DNA of 64,000 bases, taken from positions 62,001 to 126,000 of the forward strand of contig NZ_JAGKJI010000011.1 in the NCBI RefSeq assembly GCF_020329485.1, written 5' to 3'. The notes under the pieces are model-generated. The model did no database searches, was not told where the DNA came from, and saw nothing but the letters and a program-made list of their open reading frames with translations. Below, piece after piece: positions 16,368 to 24,657 of the stretch (its first letter is position 1; the number at the start of each line of letters is the position of its first letter). The translations under genes were made by a program, and so were the position numbers. This stretch comes from Bradyrhizobium cenepequi. GTDB taxonomy: Bacteria; Pseudomonadota; Alphaproteobacteria; Rhizobiales; Xanthobacteraceae.

Positions 16368-17309
16368 ATGGAGCTCCGAACCGTTCTATCGACCGTCGCG
16401 GCGCTCGTCACGGGTCATGGCGCCCGGGCCGCGGCCCTGCCATCGACTTCGGCCACGATCACCTATCGTCGCGTACAGGTAGATGGCGTCGGCATTTTCT
16501 ACCGTGAAGCGGGGCCGAGCGACGCGCCGACGATCGTGCTGTTGCACGGCTTTCCGTCTTCTTCGCGGATGTTCGATACTTTGATTCCGCTTCTTGCCAC
16601 CCGCTATCACCTGATCGCACCGGACTATCCGGGGTTCGGCCAGAGCGAGGCTCCGCCGCCCTCGCGCTACGCTTACACCTTCGACCATCTCGCCCAGACC
16701 ACGAACGCCTTGCTCGAGCAGCTCAAGATCAGCCGCTATATCCTGTACCTGCAGGACTATGGCGGTCCGGTTGGCTATCGCATCATGGTGGCTCATCCCG
16801 AGCGGGTGCGCGCGCTTGTGATTCAGAATGCGAACGCCTACAGGGAGGGGTTCGGCTCCAAATGGAGCGGCATTGCGCAATATTGGGCCGATCGTGATGC
16901 CCACCCGGAGCAGGTCGAGGCTTTCACCTCGCTCGAAGGCGCCAAGCTCCGTCATATTGGCAACAGCCCCAATCCTGAGCGCTACAATCCCGATACTTGG
17001 ACCGACGAATATGCGTTCTTGTCGCGACCCGGGCAGCGCGAAATCCAGGCGGAGCTGCTTTACGACTATCGTACGAACGTGGCTTCTTACCTCGCATGGC
17101 AGGCGTTTCTGCGCGAGCACAAGCCGCCGACGCTGATCGTGTGGGGACGCTATGATCCATCCTTCATTGCGCCGGGCGCAGACGCGTTCAGGCGCGACCT
17201 GCCGGACGCCGAGATTCATCTGCTGGACGCCGGTCACTTCGCGCTCGACGAGAAGGTCGACGATATAGCGCGTCTCGTGATCGATTTCCTGTCCAGGCAC
17301 CCCGAATAG
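16368..17309 (+). CDS. Alpha/beta hydrolase, haloalkane dehalogenase/epoxide hydrolase type, exported
   Basis: A 313-residue alpha/beta hydrolase. The first 27 residues (hydrophobic, ending GARAAA) look like a Sec signal peptide, so the enzyme is probably periplasmic. LLHGFPSSSRMF carries the oxyanion HG motif. The nucleophile elbow is LQDYGGPVG, with Asp instead of Ser, as in haloalkane dehalogenases, fluoroacetate dehalogenases and epoxide hydrolases. WGRYDPSF and DAGHFALDE supply the acid and histidine. The ATG at 16368 follows AGGGG; a TTG at 16350 is possible. It is a lone gene between the DUF6496 gene and the LysR gene. Confidence 0.83.
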   Translation: MELRTVLSTVAALVTGHGARAAALPSTSATITYRRVQVDGVGIFYREAGPSDAPTIVLLHGFPSSSRMFDTLIPLLATRYHLIAPDYPGFGQSEAPPPSRYAYTFDHLAQTTNALLEQLKISRYILYLQDYGGPVGYRIMVAHPERVRALVIQNANAYREGFGSKWSGIAQYWADRDAHPEQVEAFTSLEGAKLRHIGNSPNPERYNPDTWTDEYAFLSRPGQREIQAELLYDYRTNVASYLAWQAFLREHKPPTLIVWGRYDPSFIAPGADAFRRDLPDAEIHLLDAGHFALDEKVDDIARLVIDFLSRHPE

Positions 17310-17410
17310 GCCTGACGCGAACGATACAAGATGGGGACGCGTCGACCGTCGATGTGCATTGTCGGATCGCGCGCCGACGATGTGTTTGTTCTAATTGAAG
17401 AAAACATTTA

Positions 17411-17454
17411 GGTGGGGCATAACTCGCGGCGATTGAAGCGCTGATTGCCCCACC
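17411..17454 (+). promoter_or_regulatory. Stem-loop abutting the LysR start codon
   Basis: GGTGGGGCA (17411-17419) pairs perfectly with TGCCCCACC (17446-17454), leaving a 26-base loop. The right arm ends 3 bases before the ATG at 17458, where a ribosome-binding site would be, and no Shine-Dalgarno is visible. It could be a translational control hairpin, a DNA operator, or a terminator for the hydrolase gene; it lacks a T-tract. Confidence 0.4.
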
Positions 17455-17457
17455 ATT

Positions 17458-18381
17458 ATGACCAGGCCCCGGGTTCCATCCCTCGTCGCATTAAGAGCTT
17501 TTGAAGCTGTTGGCCGCACCGGCAGCATGCGTGCGGCTGGCGATGAGTTGGCGGTGAGCCATACGGTCGTTTCGCGTCACATCCAAAACCTGCAGGAAAG
17601 CCTCGGCGTCACGCTTGTCCGGGCCCAGGGTCGCGGCGTCATGCTCACCGAACGAGGTTCGTTCCTCCATGAGCAGTTGTCGCAGGCGTTCGATATCATC
17701 GCGCGCGCCACGGTCGCGGTGCGCCCTCCGTCGCGAACCACCCTGAACATCTGGTGTATTCCCGGCATTGCCAACCGTCGTTTGCTGCAGAGACTTCCCG
17801 AACTGACGGGCCCACCAAACCGATGGGAGGTCAACCTGCAGCCGACATTGTCGCATCCCGATCTCTCGCGAGGTGAGGCGGATGCCGAGATCGTCTATGC
17901 CGACGTGATCACCACGCATCTCGATCTCGCATCCGAGCCCTTGATCCGGCCAAGGGTCTTCCCCGTGGCCAGCCCGAGCTATCTGGCGCGCCATCCTGCT
18001 ATCACGAGCCTGAAGGACCTGGCCTCGATCGCATTGATCCACGAAGAGTCGACCGAGCAATGGGAGCGCTGGTTTCGGCTGGCCGGCTTGGTCGATTTGC
18101 CGCAGCTCGGCGGCCAGCGCCTTTGGCACGCCCACCTCGCCATCGAGGCGGCGCGACTGGGGCAGGGCGTGGCGATCGCCAACGACGTCCTTGTCGAGGA
18201 CGACCTTCGCACCGGCGCATTGGTCGAGGTCCTCTCCACCTCCGTCTATATGGGAACGTATCAATTGGTCGCCTTGAAGGAGCGCTGGCGCGACCCGGCA
18301 ATTGTTGCATTGCGGAATTGGCTACAAAATGTGCTGGCTGGCGCACCGAACGGTCCGATCGGTGCATGTGAGTCACCATAG
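17458..18381 (+). CDS. LysR-family transcriptional regulator (GcvA-like)
   Basis: A 307-residue LysR protein. The opening MTRPRVPSLVALRAFEAVGR and the recognition region GDELAVSHTVVSRHIQNLQ (residues 27-45) are those of the GcvA-type branch, and a full effector domain follows. It lies immediately upstream of, and in the same direction as, the aminotransferase/deacylase/ABC operon, so it is the probable regulator of that operon. There is no recognisable Shine-Dalgarno; a stem-loop ends 3 bases before the start. Confidence 0.9.
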   Translation: MTRPRVPSLVALRAFEAVGRTGSMRAAGDELAVSHTVVSRHIQNLQESLGVTLVRAQGRGVMLTERGSFLHEQLSQAFDIIARATVAVRPPSRTTLNIWCIPGIANRRLLQRLPELTGPPNRWEVNLQPTLSHPDLSRGEADAEIVYADVITTHLDLASEPLIRPRVFPVASPSYLARHPAITSLKDLASIALIHEESTEQWERWFRLAGLVDLPQLGGQRLWHAHLAIEAARLGQGVAIANDVLVEDDLRTGALVEVLSTSVYMGTYQLVALKERWRDPAIVALRNWLQNVLAGAPNGPIGACESP

Positions 18382-18426
18382 CGAGATAATAAAACTGGTT
18401 GTTCGTTCGAAGGCGCCAACTACGGT

Positions 18427-18443
18427 TTCCTCAACTTGAGGAA
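18427..18443. promoter_or_regulatory. 17-bp palindrome covering the aminotransferase ribosome site
   Basis: TTCCTCAA-C-TTGAGGAA is a perfect palindrome with 8-bp arms, ending 7 bases before the aminotransferase ATG. Its right arm is the Shine-Dalgarno itself (GAGGAA). It may be an operator for the upstream LysR protein or another regulator, or an RNA element that hides the ribosome site. Confidence 0.45.
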
Positions 18444-18450
18444 GTAAGTA

Positions 18451-19728
18451 ATGGCGCTAAACTCCGAACTGATGTCGCGAAGACAGTCTGCGGTGGTGCG
18501 TGGCGTTGGTCATGCCACGCCGGTTTTCGTTGACCGGGCAATCAACAGCGAGCTCTGGGACGTCGAAGGACGACGTTACGTTGATTTTGCCGGCGGTATT
18601 GCGGTTCTCAACACCGGTCACCGCCATCCGCAGGTGATCAAGGCGGTTCGCGATCAGTTGGATCGCTTTACGCATACTTGTTTCCAGGTCGCCGCCTATG
18701 ACTCCTATGTCGAGCTCGCGGAGCGTCTCAACGCGCTGGCGCCGATCAGCGGTCCGCTAAAGTCGATCCTGCTCACAACCGGTGCCGAGGCTACCGAAAA
18801 TGCGGTCAAGATCGCTCGTGCGGCAACCGGCCGCAGCGGGGTCATCGCGTTCACGGGGGGCTTCCACGGGCGCACAGCCTTTGCGTCGGTGATGACGGGG
18901 AAAGTCGTCCCCTACAAGAAGGGTGTCGTTTCTCCTCTGCCCGGCGTGTGGCATGTGCCATTCCCCATCAGTGGCAGCGAGGTCACCGTCGACGACGCAT
19001 TGCGCTATATCGGCTTCATTTTCAAGGCCGACATCGATGCATCTCAGGTGGCGGCGATCATCATCGAGCCCGTGCAGGGCGAGGGCGGCTTCCACCAGGC
19101 TCCGCCCGAACTGATGCGTGGGCTGCGTCGCATTTGCGACGAGAATGGAATCGTGCTGATCGCGGACGAGGTTCAGACCGGATTCGGTCGGACCGGAAAG
19201 ATGTTCGCGATGGAGCACTATGACGTCAAGCCAGACCTTATCTGCGTCGCGAAAAGCCTTGCCGGTGGTTTGCCGCTGTCGGGCGTGATCGGACGTGCCG
19301 CGATCATGGACGCGGCGGAGCCGGGTGGCCTCGGTGGCACATATGCCGGCCATCCGCTGGCATGCGCGGCCGCGATTGCGGTCCTCGATGTGTTCGAACA
19401 AGAGAACCTTCTCGCACGCGCCAATGCGATCGGCGCGCGCTTGCGCGATGTGATCGACCGCTTTGCGCAGGCCAACCATCTGCTGCCGATTTCCCGGGCT
19501 CGCGGACTGGGTGCGATGATCGCCTTTGATGTGCTCAAGCAGCGGGGAAGCAGCGAGCCGGACGCTGAAGCGACCGGTCAGGTCACCAGGCTCGCGCACC
19601 AAAACGGTCTGATCCTTCTTTCCTGCGGTACGACTGCGAACACGATTCGGATTTTGGTGCCACTGACCGCATCGGATGAGATCGTGGACGAAGGGCTTTC
19701 GATCCTCGAATCTTGCCTCGTCGCGTGA
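18451..19728 (+). CDS. gabT: Class III aminotransferase, 4-aminobutyrate aminotransferase type
   Basis: PLP enzyme of 425 residues that moves an omega-amino group, classically from 4-aminobutyrate to 2-oxoglutarate. VDFAGGIAVLNTGHRHP, the TGAEATENAVKIAR phosphate-binding region, DEVQTGFGRTG with the PLP aspartate, and the Schiff-base lysine in CVAKSLAGGLPLSG are all conserved. It is the first gene of a long operon with an M20 deacylase and a peptide-type ABC importer. The true amine donor may therefore be an amino acid released from an imported N-acyl compound rather than GABA. Symbol given by similarity only. Confidence 0.85.
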   Translation: MALNSELMSRRQSAVVRGVGHATPVFVDRAINSELWDVEGRRYVDFAGGIAVLNTGHRHPQVIKAVRDQLDRFTHTCFQVAAYDSYVELAERLNALAPISGPLKSILLTTGAEATENAVKIARAATGRSGVIAFTGGFHGRTAFASVMTGKVVPYKKGVVSPLPGVWHVPFPISGSEVTVDDALRYIGFIFKADIDASQVAAIIIEPVQGEGGFHQAPPELMRGLRRICDENGIVLIADEVQTGFGRTGKMFAMEHYDVKPDLICVAKSLAGGLPLSGVIGRAAIMDAAEPGGLGGTYAGHPLACAAAIAVLDVFEQENLLARANAIGARLRDVIDRFAQANHLLPISRARGLGAMIAFDVLKQRGSSEPDAEATGQVTRLAHQNGLILLSCGTTANTIRILVPLTASDEIVDEGLSILESCLVA

Positions 19729-19832
19729 AGGAACAGATGACCCTCAATCTTCATGCGTCCACGAGCGACGAACATCGGCCAGAACACCAACGAGCATGCG
19801 GGTGAATTCAACCCTGCGAACAGGAGAGGACC

Positions 19833-21128
19833 TTGGAAACAGAGCTCACCAAGACCAACAGCCTTACGGAAGAATTGGGGGCTGCCGTCGATCGTAACTT
19901 TGACGACCAAGTAGCCTTCCTCACCCGACTGGTGCAATTTCGCAGTCTCCGCGGTCAGGAGGCCCCGCTCCAAGCCTGGATGGCCGAACGCCTGGCCGAG
20001 CGCGGCTACAAGGTCGATGCCTTTAGCCTCGCCGATGTCGATCTGATGAGCCATCCGAAGGCGGCCCCGATGGATGGGATCGATCTTGCCGGCTCAAGGC
20101 AGGTCGTGGCGACCTATGACGGCGGCGGGAAGGGACGCAGCCTGATCATGCAGGGCCATATCGACGTGGTGCCGGAAGGCCCGGTCGACTTCTGGGACTT
20201 TCCGCCGTTTGACGGTGTGGTGCGCGACGGCTGGATGCATGGCCGCGGCGCTCAGGACATGAAGGCCGGCGTCTCGGCAATGATCTACGCGCTCGATGCG
20301 ATCCGCGCCGCGGGCTACGCACCGCAGGGCCGGATCCACCTGCAGACAGTCACCGAGGAAGAAAGCACCGGCAATGGCGCGCTGTCGACCTTGATGCGCG
20401 GCTATCGCGCCGACGCGTGCCTGATCCCCGAGCCGATCGGCCACAAGCTCTTGCGCGCGCAGGTCGGCGCGATCTGGTTCCGCGTGCGGGTGCGGGGCAC
20501 GCCGGCGCATGTTGCGTATTCCGAGACGGGCACTAGCGCCATCTTGTCTGCTATGCACGTGATCCGTGCGTTCCAGGACTATACCAAGCAGCTCAACGAG
20601 CAGGCCGTGGATCATCCATGCTTCAAGACCGTCAAATCGCCGATCAAATTCAATGTCGGCATCATCAGGGGTGGTGACTGGGCAAGCTCGACGGCGGCTT
20701 GGTGCGAGTTCGATTGCCGGCTTGGCCTGCTTCCTGGAACGACTCCGCAGGAGGCGATGCGTGGCATCGAGAAGTGTCTCGCCGAAGCACAGAGCACCGA
20801 CAGCTTCCTCTCAAGCAATCCGGCTGAATTGATCTGGAGCGGCTTCCAGGCGGATCCGTCAGTCTGCGAACCCGGAAGTGAAGCTGAGCAGGTGCTCGCC
20901 TCGGTGCATCAAGTGGTTTTCAACGAGCCGATGCAGTTGCAGATCGGCACCGCCGTCACCGACACGCGCTACTACAACGTCGATTATGGAATTCCGGCGC
21001 TGTGCTACGGCCATTACGGCATCGGGCCTCATGCGTTCAATGAGCGCGTCGATCTCGAAAGCGTCCGCAAGATTACACTGAGCATCGCGTTGTTCGTTGC
21101 CAATTGGTGCGGGCTGAAGAAGCTGTGA
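19833..21128 (+). CDS. M20-family deacylase (ArgE/DapE type)
   Basis: Zinc-dependent amidohydrolase of 431 residues that removes an acyl group from an N-acyl amino acid or a related amide. The metal and catalytic residues are in order: GHIDVVP (about residue 109), GRGAQDMKAG, TVTEEESTGNG with the paired glutamates, and the C-terminal histidine in YGIGPHAFNE. The start is TTG at 19833, with GGAGAGGA just upstream. It sits between the aminotransferase and a dipeptide/oligopeptide-type binding protein, which suggests the imported substrate is cleaved here and the freed amine then transaminated. Confidence 0.87.
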   Translation: METELTKTNSLTEELGAAVDRNFDDQVAFLTRLVQFRSLRGQEAPLQAWMAERLAERGYKVDAFSLADVDLMSHPKAAPMDGIDLAGSRQVVATYDGGGKGRSLIMQGHIDVVPEGPVDFWDFPPFDGVVRDGWMHGRGAQDMKAGVSAMIYALDAIRAAGYAPQGRIHLQTVTEEESTGNGALSTLMRGYRADACLIPEPIGHKLLRAQVGAIWFRVRVRGTPAHVAYSETGTSAILSAMHVIRAFQDYTKQLNEQAVDHPCFKTVKSPIKFNVGIIRGGDWASSTAAWCEFDCRLGLLPGTTPQEAMRGIEKCLAEAQSTDSFLSSNPAELIWSGFQADPSVCEPGSEAEQVLASVHQVVFNEPMQLQIGTAVTDTRYYNVDYGIPALCYGHYGIGPHAFNERVDLESVRKITLSIALFVANWCGLKKL

Positions 21129-21194
21129 TGGTCGTCGCCGCATCTTTGGCGGCGTCTCATTTGAAGAGCCATGTAAACGGGAGTGGGGGGTATC

Positions 21195-22790
21195 ATGGGA
21201 ATGAACAGGCGTGAATTCGGCAAGCTGGGACTGACCGCGGCAATGGCCAGCGTCGCAGGAATTCCGCTCGGCTTGCAGCGTGCCGCGGGGCAGACGCGCG
21301 GTGGCACGCTCAACACCATTACCCATCCGGAGCCGGCCATGCTGGTCACCGCGATCAGTCAGCTCCAGCCGACGCTGACGGTCGGCGGCAAGATCTATGA
21401 GAGCCTGCTGCGCTACGATTTTGACCTGAAGCCGATTCCGGGACTGGCGCAATCTTGGAGTGTCTCGCCCGACGGGTTGACCTATACGTTCAAGCTCTTC
21501 CCGAACATCACCTTTCACGACGGCAAGCCGCTGACGGCGGACGACGTGATCTTCTCGATGACGAAGGTCCTGCCCGAAACGCATGCGCGAGCCCGGCCGA
21601 TCTTTACCCGCATCGAAAGCGCTGAAGCTCCGGATCCGTTGACCGTTGTCTTCAAGCTCAAGTCGCCGTTTTCTCCGTTCCTGGGAGCGTTCGACTGCAC
21701 CACAGCTCCGATCGTGCCGAAGCACATCTACGAAGGAACCGACTTCAAGACCAACCCGGCGAATGACAAGGCAATCGGTTGCGGTCCGTTCAAGCTGAAG
21801 GAATGGGTGCGGGGATCGCACATTCACCTGGTCAAGCATGAAGGCTACTACCGCGCCGGTGAGCCTCATATCGACGAGATCATCTACCGGGTGATTCCGG
21901 ATGCCGCGGCGCGTTCGGTTGCGCTCGAGCAGGGAACCGTCAAGCTGACGCAGTGGAGCGACATCGAGCAGTACGACGTCGCTCGCCTCGCCAAGCTGCC
22001 TCATCTCGACATGACCACGAAGGGATATGAATACTTCGCGCCACATCTTTGGCTCGAGTTGAACAACCGCATTGCGCCGATGAACGACAAGCGCTTCCGT
22101 CAGGCGGTGATGTACGCCATCGACCGCAACGCCCTGCTCAAGCGCGTCTACTTCGGTCTCGGCAAGATTGCGACGGGTCCGATCTCGTCGAAGACCCGTT
22201 TCTACGAGAAGAACGTAAAGCAGTACGAACATTCGCCGGACAAGGCAAAGGCTCTTCTCGACGAAATGGGGTTGAAGCCGGGCGCGGACGGCAAGCGGAT
22301 CACCGTTCCATTCCTGGTCACGCCATCGGGCGAACTCTATCGTCGTGTCGCGGAGTTCTTGCGACAATCGCTGCTGCGAGTCGGCATCGACCTGCAGTTT
22401 GAAGGTACCGATGTCGCAGGCTGGATCCAGAAGGTCAGCAACTGGGAGTACTCGATGACGACGAATCTCGTCTATCAGCTCGGGGACCCCGCTGTCGGCG
22501 TATCGCGCAGCTACATTTCGTCGAACATCCGCAAGGGCATCATGTTTTCCAACACGGCCGGATATTCCAATCCGGAAGCCGACCGCCTGTTCGAGGAGGC
22601 GGCGACCGCCACGTCGGACGAAAAGCGCCAGGAACTCTATAGCGCGGTGCAGAAGATCGTGGTCGAGGATGTGCCGATCGCATGGCTGTTGGAGCAGGAC
22701 TTTCCGACGTTCACCGACAAGAAGCTCAAGAATGTGACCACGACCGCCATCGGTGTTCACGAAACCTTCGGCGCGGTCCGGTTCGAATGA
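21195..22790 (+). CDS. ABC transporter substrate-binding protein, peptide/nickel (family 5)
   Basis: Periplasmic binding protein of about 531 residues, SBP_bac_5 fold. The N-terminus MNRREFGKLGLTAAMASVAG is a twin-arginine-type signal. The mature part has the family motifs AQSWSVSPDGLTYTFKL and FHDGKPLTADDVIFSM. Starts at 21195 (ATG after GGGGGG) or 21201 are likely; a GTG at 21183 also reads in frame. Its stop overlaps the first permease start (ATGA). It is the ligand-recognition part of the importer encoded by the next three genes. Family 5 ligands include peptides, opines and glutathione, so the ligand is open. Confidence 0.88.
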   Translation: MGMNRREFGKLGLTAAMASVAGIPLGLQRAAGQTRGGTLNTITHPEPAMLVTAISQLQPTLTVGGKIYESLLRYDFDLKPIPGLAQSWSVSPDGLTYTFKLFPNITFHDGKPLTADDVIFSMTKVLPETHARARPIFTRIESAEAPDPLTVVFKLKSPFSPFLGAFDCTTAPIVPKHIYEGTDFKTNPANDKAIGCGPFKLKEWVRGSHIHLVKHEGYYRAGEPHIDEIIYRVIPDAAARSVALEQGTVKLTQWSDIEQYDVARLAKLPHLDMTTKGYEYFAPHLWLELNNRIAPMNDKRFRQAVMYAIDRNALLKRVYFGLGKIATGPISSKTRFYEKNVKQYEHSPDKAKALLDEMGLKPGADGKRITVPFLVTPSGELYRRVAEFLRQSLLRVGIDLQFEGTDVAGWIQKVSNWEYSMTTNLVYQLGDPAVGVSRSYISSNIRKGIMFSNTAGYSNPEADRLFEEAATATSDEKRQELYSAVQKIVVEDVPIAWLLEQDFPTFTDKKLKNVTTTAIGVHETFGAVRFE

Positions 22791-23809
22791 GCGTCGTCGC
22801 CATCACCCGGTACGGAGGCCGCCTGTCGGCCTACGTGCTGGGCATCGCCTCCGGAGCGGTGAAGATTATCGGCGTGATCCTGGTCATCGCGACCTTCAAC
22901 TTCATCCTCGTTCACGCGGCGCCCGGCGACCCGGCGCAGGTGATCGCCGGACAAAGCGGTGCCGCCGACGAAACATTGCTCCGCCAGGTACGATCGGCCT
23001 ACGGTCTGGACCAGCCGTACCTGGTGCAACTGGCCAGCTCCCTGAAGAAAACGCTGACACTCGATCTCGGTTATTCCTATCGACAGCAGCGTACCGTGTT
23101 GTCGCTGCTGCTCGAGCGGTTACCCGCGACCTTGCTGCTCACCGGTACGGCGTTCATTTTGTCGCTCGTCCTCGGCACGGCGCTCGGAACAATAGCCGGT
23201 ACGCGTGCGGGAAAATGGTCCGACACCTTCTTTACCATCGTTTCGCTGCTGCTTTATGCCTTGCCGGTGTTCTGGCTCGGTCTGATGCTTGTGCTGCTGT
23301 TTTCCGTGCAGCTCAATTGGCTTCCTCCATTCGGCTACGTGACCGTCGGCGTCGAGATGACGACGTGGCAGCGCATAGCGGACATTGCCTGGCACATGGT
23401 CCTGCCGACCCTGTCGTTGGCCGCTGTCTATCTCGCGATCTACGCCAGGCTGATGCGTTCCTCGATCATCGAGGTGAAACAGCAGGATTTCATCAAGACG
23501 GCGCGTGCCAAGGGCGTGACCGAGTCCCGGATCGTTATGCACCATCTGCTTCGCAACGCGATCCTGCCCGTTATCACGGTTGCCGGAATGCAGGCCGGCG
23601 GCGTAGTCGGGGGCGCCGTGGTCGTCGAGACGGTGTTCGCCTGGCCCGGCTTGGGGCGGCTGATCTATGACGCCGTGTTGCAGCGCGACTATCCGGTCAT
23701 GCAGGGCATCTTCCTGGTCATGTCGGTTGTTGTCATCGGGCTGAACCTGCTCACCGAAGCGGTCTATCGCATGGTGGATCCGCGCATCTCGGTACGGAGC
23801 GTGACGTGA
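22787..23809 (+). CDS. ABC transporter permease, DppB type
   Basis: Inner-membrane permease of 340 residues with about six hydrophobic helices. The conserved DppB/OppB opening (residues 22-45, ILVIATFNFILVHAAPGDPA) is present. The cytoplasmic EAA loop that contacts the ATPase is at KTARAKGVTESRIVMHHLLR. The ATG at 22787 overlaps the stop of the binding-protein gene, and its own stop overlaps the next start (GTGA). The open frame continues upstream, but that part is out-of-frame coding for the binding protein. Confidence 0.9.
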   Translation: MSVVAITRYGGRLSAYVLGIASGAVKIIGVILVIATFNFILVHAAPGDPAQVIAGQSGAADETLLRQVRSAYGLDQPYLVQLASSLKKTLTLDLGYSYRQQRTVLSLLLERLPATLLLTGTAFILSLVLGTALGTIAGTRAGKWSDTFFTIVSLLLYALPVFWLGLMLVLLFSVQLNWLPPFGYVTVGVEMTTWQRIADIAWHMVLPTLSLAAVYLAIYARLMRSSIIEVKQQDFIKTARAKGVTESRIVMHHLLRNAILPVITVAGMQAGGVVGGAVVVETVFAWPGLGRLIYDAVLQRDYPVMQGIFLVMSVVVIGLNLLTEAVYRMVDPRISVRSVT

Positions 23810-24657
23810 GGCGAGCCGTGAAGACTCTGGCATCCTTTCTTCGGCATCCGGCCGGCGTCATCGGACTGGTCATCCTGACCGGGGTCGTCGTGCTGGCTAT
23901 CGTGGCGCCGACTCTATTTCCGGTCGATCCCTGGGACATGGTGGCCGCGCCGTTCGAGCCGCCGTTCGACGGCGAGACGTGGCTCGGCTCCGATATGCTC
24001 GGTCGCGACGTCGCGGCCTGCATTGCCTATGGCGCGCGGGTCTCGCTCCTCATTGGCGTGTCGTCGACGCTTGCGGCGCTCGTGATCGGCGTCACCGTAG
24101 GAGCCATCGCCGGCTATTTCGGTGGCCGCGTCGATGAAGTTCTGATGCGCCTCGTCGAATTGTTCCAGACGATTCCGGGCTTCATTCTTGCCATCCTGCT
24201 GGTGGCGACACTCGGGCCTTCGCTGAGCAACGTGATCCTCGCGATCGGTGCGGTGAGCTGGCCTCAGCTGGCCAGGCTCACCCGCGCCGAGTTTCTGCGG
24301 CTGCGGAGCAGGGAGTTCGTGCAGGCCGCGGTCTGTCAGGGACAGCCACCGCTATCAGTGGTGTTGCGTCACATCCTGCCCAACGCCGTGTCGCCGATCA
24401 TCGTCACCGGCTCGCTGATGATCGCGAGCTCGATCCTGATCGAAAGCGCTCTGAGCTTCATGGGGCTCGGTGATCCCAATCTGATGTCCTGGGGCTTCAT
24501 GATCGGCGCGTCCCGTTCGGTGATGCGCCAGGCGTGGTGGATGAGCGTATTCCCTGGGATAGCCATCTTCCTCACCGTGCTGGCGATCAACCTCGTTGGC
24601 GAAGGACTGAACGATACCCTGAACCCGAGACTGTCGCGGAAGGCGCGAGCTGCATGA
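23806..24657 (+). CDS. ABC transporter permease, DppC type
   Basis: Second permease of the importer, 283 residues, starting with GTG inside the stop of the first. An N-terminal helix (VIGLVILTGVVVLAIVAPTL) is followed by the DppC hallmark WLGSDMLGRDVAACIAYGAR and an EAA loop VQAAVCQGQPPLSVVLRHIL. It ends with the overlapping ATGA of the ATPase gene, so all four importer genes are translationally coupled. Confidence 0.9.
   Translation: MRRAVKTLASFLRHPAGVIGLVILTGVVVLAIVAPTLFPVDPWDMVAAPFEPPFDGETWLGSDMLGRDVAACIAYGARVSLLIGVSSTLAALVIGVTVGAIAGYFGGRVDEVLMRLVELFQTIPGFILAILLVATLGPSLSNVILAIGAVSWPQLARLTRAEFLRLRSREFVQAAVCQGQPPLSVVLRHILPNAVSPIIVTGSLMIASSILIESALSFMGLGDPNLMSWGFMIGASRSVMRQAWWMSVFPGIAIFLTVLAINLVGEGLNDTLNPRLSRKARAA

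Noticed and set aside
20859-22760. 633-codon open frame on the minus strand
   Set aside because: It is antisense to the M20 deacylase and the binding-protein genes, has no recognisable domain, and is explained by high-GC codon bias.
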